From positions 1 to 6,421 of the forward strand of contig JAIFMA010000157.1 in the NCBI GenBank assembly GCA_020048795.1: a stretch of DNA of 6,421 nt. Reading direction: 5' to 3'. Below are positions 5,669 through 6,421 of the stretch, piece after piece. The notes under the pieces are model-generated. The model saw nothing but the letters and a program-made list of their open reading frames with translations, did no database searches and was not told where the DNA came from. A program made the position numbers and the translations under genes. Each line of letters starts with the position of its first letter. Position 1 is the stretch's first letter. Source of the DNA: Rhodoferax sp. GTDB lineage: Bacteria > Pseudomonadota > Gammaproteobacteria > Burkholderiales > Burkholderiaceae_C.

Positions 5669-6421
5669 TCAAGCTTCATCTGATGGCGCGCACAGGTCGC
5701 GCAAACGCTGGTGCGCCGCATCTTCCCAATCCACCGGCAGCTGGTTTTTGGCCTGCAGGTAGTGGTGGGTAAACACCTCCAGATAGGTGGTCAATACTTC
5801 AGCCGCATGCGGCTCGTCGGCCATGGCCAGGCACAGGGCAGCCACTTCAGAGGTGCAAAAGTGGTTGGTATGGCTGGACCGGCGCAGGCGGTAGCTGGAG
5901 CGCTGGTCAGGCTGCAGGCTGAGCACCGGCAAGTGGTTCAGATAGGGGCTTTTGCGAAACATCTTGCCCGCCTCGGACCAGGTGGCATCGAGCAACACAA
6001 AGAGCGGGCGCTTGGCTGCTTGCCCTTGCGGGAACACATCGGGCAGCAGAGTACGCACCAGTCGCTCGGGTGCTACCAACTCGGCCGGAAACACCACATA
6101 GGGCTGCCATTGCGGGTCAGCCAGCAGCAGCAACAGGCCTGGGTCCACCGCAGTGCGCGTCCAGCCAAAGGCAAAACTGTCGGTCACCACATCGGCAATC
6201 AGCCAGCCCGTGTTGCTGGGCTTGAGCGGCTCAATGTCAGCCATCAGCAGGCACATGCCGGCGCGCGTGGGCAGTTCCGGGCGCAAGGCGCACAGGCAGT
6301 GGCTGTACATGACCCGGCAGCCCGGGCAACGCTCACCGGGGCCACCACGGGTGCGAAAAGGTTTGACGGCGCGCGCCAGGCGTGCGCTGCGCAGGCGTGA
6401 GACGGCATGGGGCAGGGTCAT
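5669..6421 (-). CDS. tapT: DTW-domain tRNA-uridine aminocarboxypropyltransferase (TapT/YfiP-like)
   Basis: This enzyme is predicted to transfer the 3-amino-3-carboxypropyl group of S-adenosylmethionine to a uridine in tRNA, giving acp3U (position 47 in E. coli). It has 250 residues. Seen in order are AV-RLRSARLARAVKPFRTRG (6-26, matching the recalled E. coli YfiP N-terminus), a Cys cluster CPGC...HCLC (C32, C35, C42, C44) that may bind metal, EPLKPSNTGWLIAD (64-77), VVFPAE (109-114), and the family's DxTW motif DATW (145-148) within LLDATWSEAGKMFRKSPYLNHLPV. RSSYRLRR (174-181) and CTSEVAAL (189-196) follow. All hallmark positions are present. The ATG is the last codon of the window (6421-6419). 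It agrees with the family N-terminus, but an upstream in-frame start cannot be excluded. It converges on glmS with a 251-bp gap. Confidence 0.92.
   Translation of the reverse strand: MTLPHAVSRLRSARLARAVKPFRTRGGPGERCPGCRVMYSHCLCALRPELPTRAGMCLLMADIEPLKPSNTGWLIADVVTDSFAFGWTRTAVDPGLLLLLADPQWQPYVVFPAELVAPERLVRTLLPDVFPQGQAAKRPLFVLLDATWSEAGKMFRKSPYLNHLPVLSLQPDQRSSYRLRRSSHTNHFCTSEVAALCLAMADEPHAAEVLTTYLEVFTHHYLQAKNQLPVDWEDAAHQRLRDLCAPSDEA

Noticed and set aside
5711..6400. A 229-residue plus-strand open frame opposite tapT
   Set aside because: It is an antisense shadow of a high-GC gene. The minus-strand product has all DTW-family motifs, while this one is Gln/His/Ala-rich without any domain signature.

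Overview
The window looks like chromosomal DNA of a betaproteobacterium, most likely Burkholderiales and plausibly Comamonadaceae. The grounds are moderately high GC, GC-rich third codon positions in every gene, the GlmS and DTW-protein sequences, and the cytochrome cluster. The genus is not determined. There are six protein genes, no RNA gene, no recognisable mobile element and no CRISPR array.

Positions 1-1940 (minus strand) hold a compact electron-transfer operon read leftwards. It begins with an SHP-type (sphaeroides heme protein, DUF1924) periplasmic cytochrome c. Next comes a soluble periplasmic diheme cytochrome c (DHC). Last is a membrane cytochrome b561 whose C-terminus carries a second DHC-like domain and runs off the left edge. 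SHP/DHC/cytochrome b clusters are known, and their physiological role is not settled. The layout suggests electrons leave the membrane through the b-type protein, pass through one or two DHC modules and reach SHP, which binds O2 or other small ligands at an Asn-ligated heme. The 87-bp gap upstream of shp carries a CTTAAG-N5-CTTAGG element resembling the binding site of QseB/PmrA-type response regulators.

Positions 2028-3413 (minus strand) hold a two-gene unit: an EamA-type drug/metabolite exporter (closest by memory to the E. coli O-acetylserine/cysteine exporter), followed 3 bp later by an Lrp/AsnC-family regulator. Its AT-rich upstream region (3414-3548) is shared with the divergent gene glmS and contains an 8-bp inverted repeat and a direct repeat phased by 21 bp. 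These are candidate operators for the linked Lrp protein.

Positions 3549-5417 (plus strand) encode a complete glucosamine-6-phosphate synthase, GlmS, the first step of UDP-GlcNAc synthesis, with a very strong ribosome binding site. Positions 5418-5668 are a convergent intergenic stretch with a block-wise repeated motif and one hairpin but no convincing gene. Positions 5669-6421 (minus strand) encode a DTW-domain tRNA-uridine aminocarboxypropyltransferase (TapT/YfiP-like), whose probable start codon lies exactly at the window's right edge.
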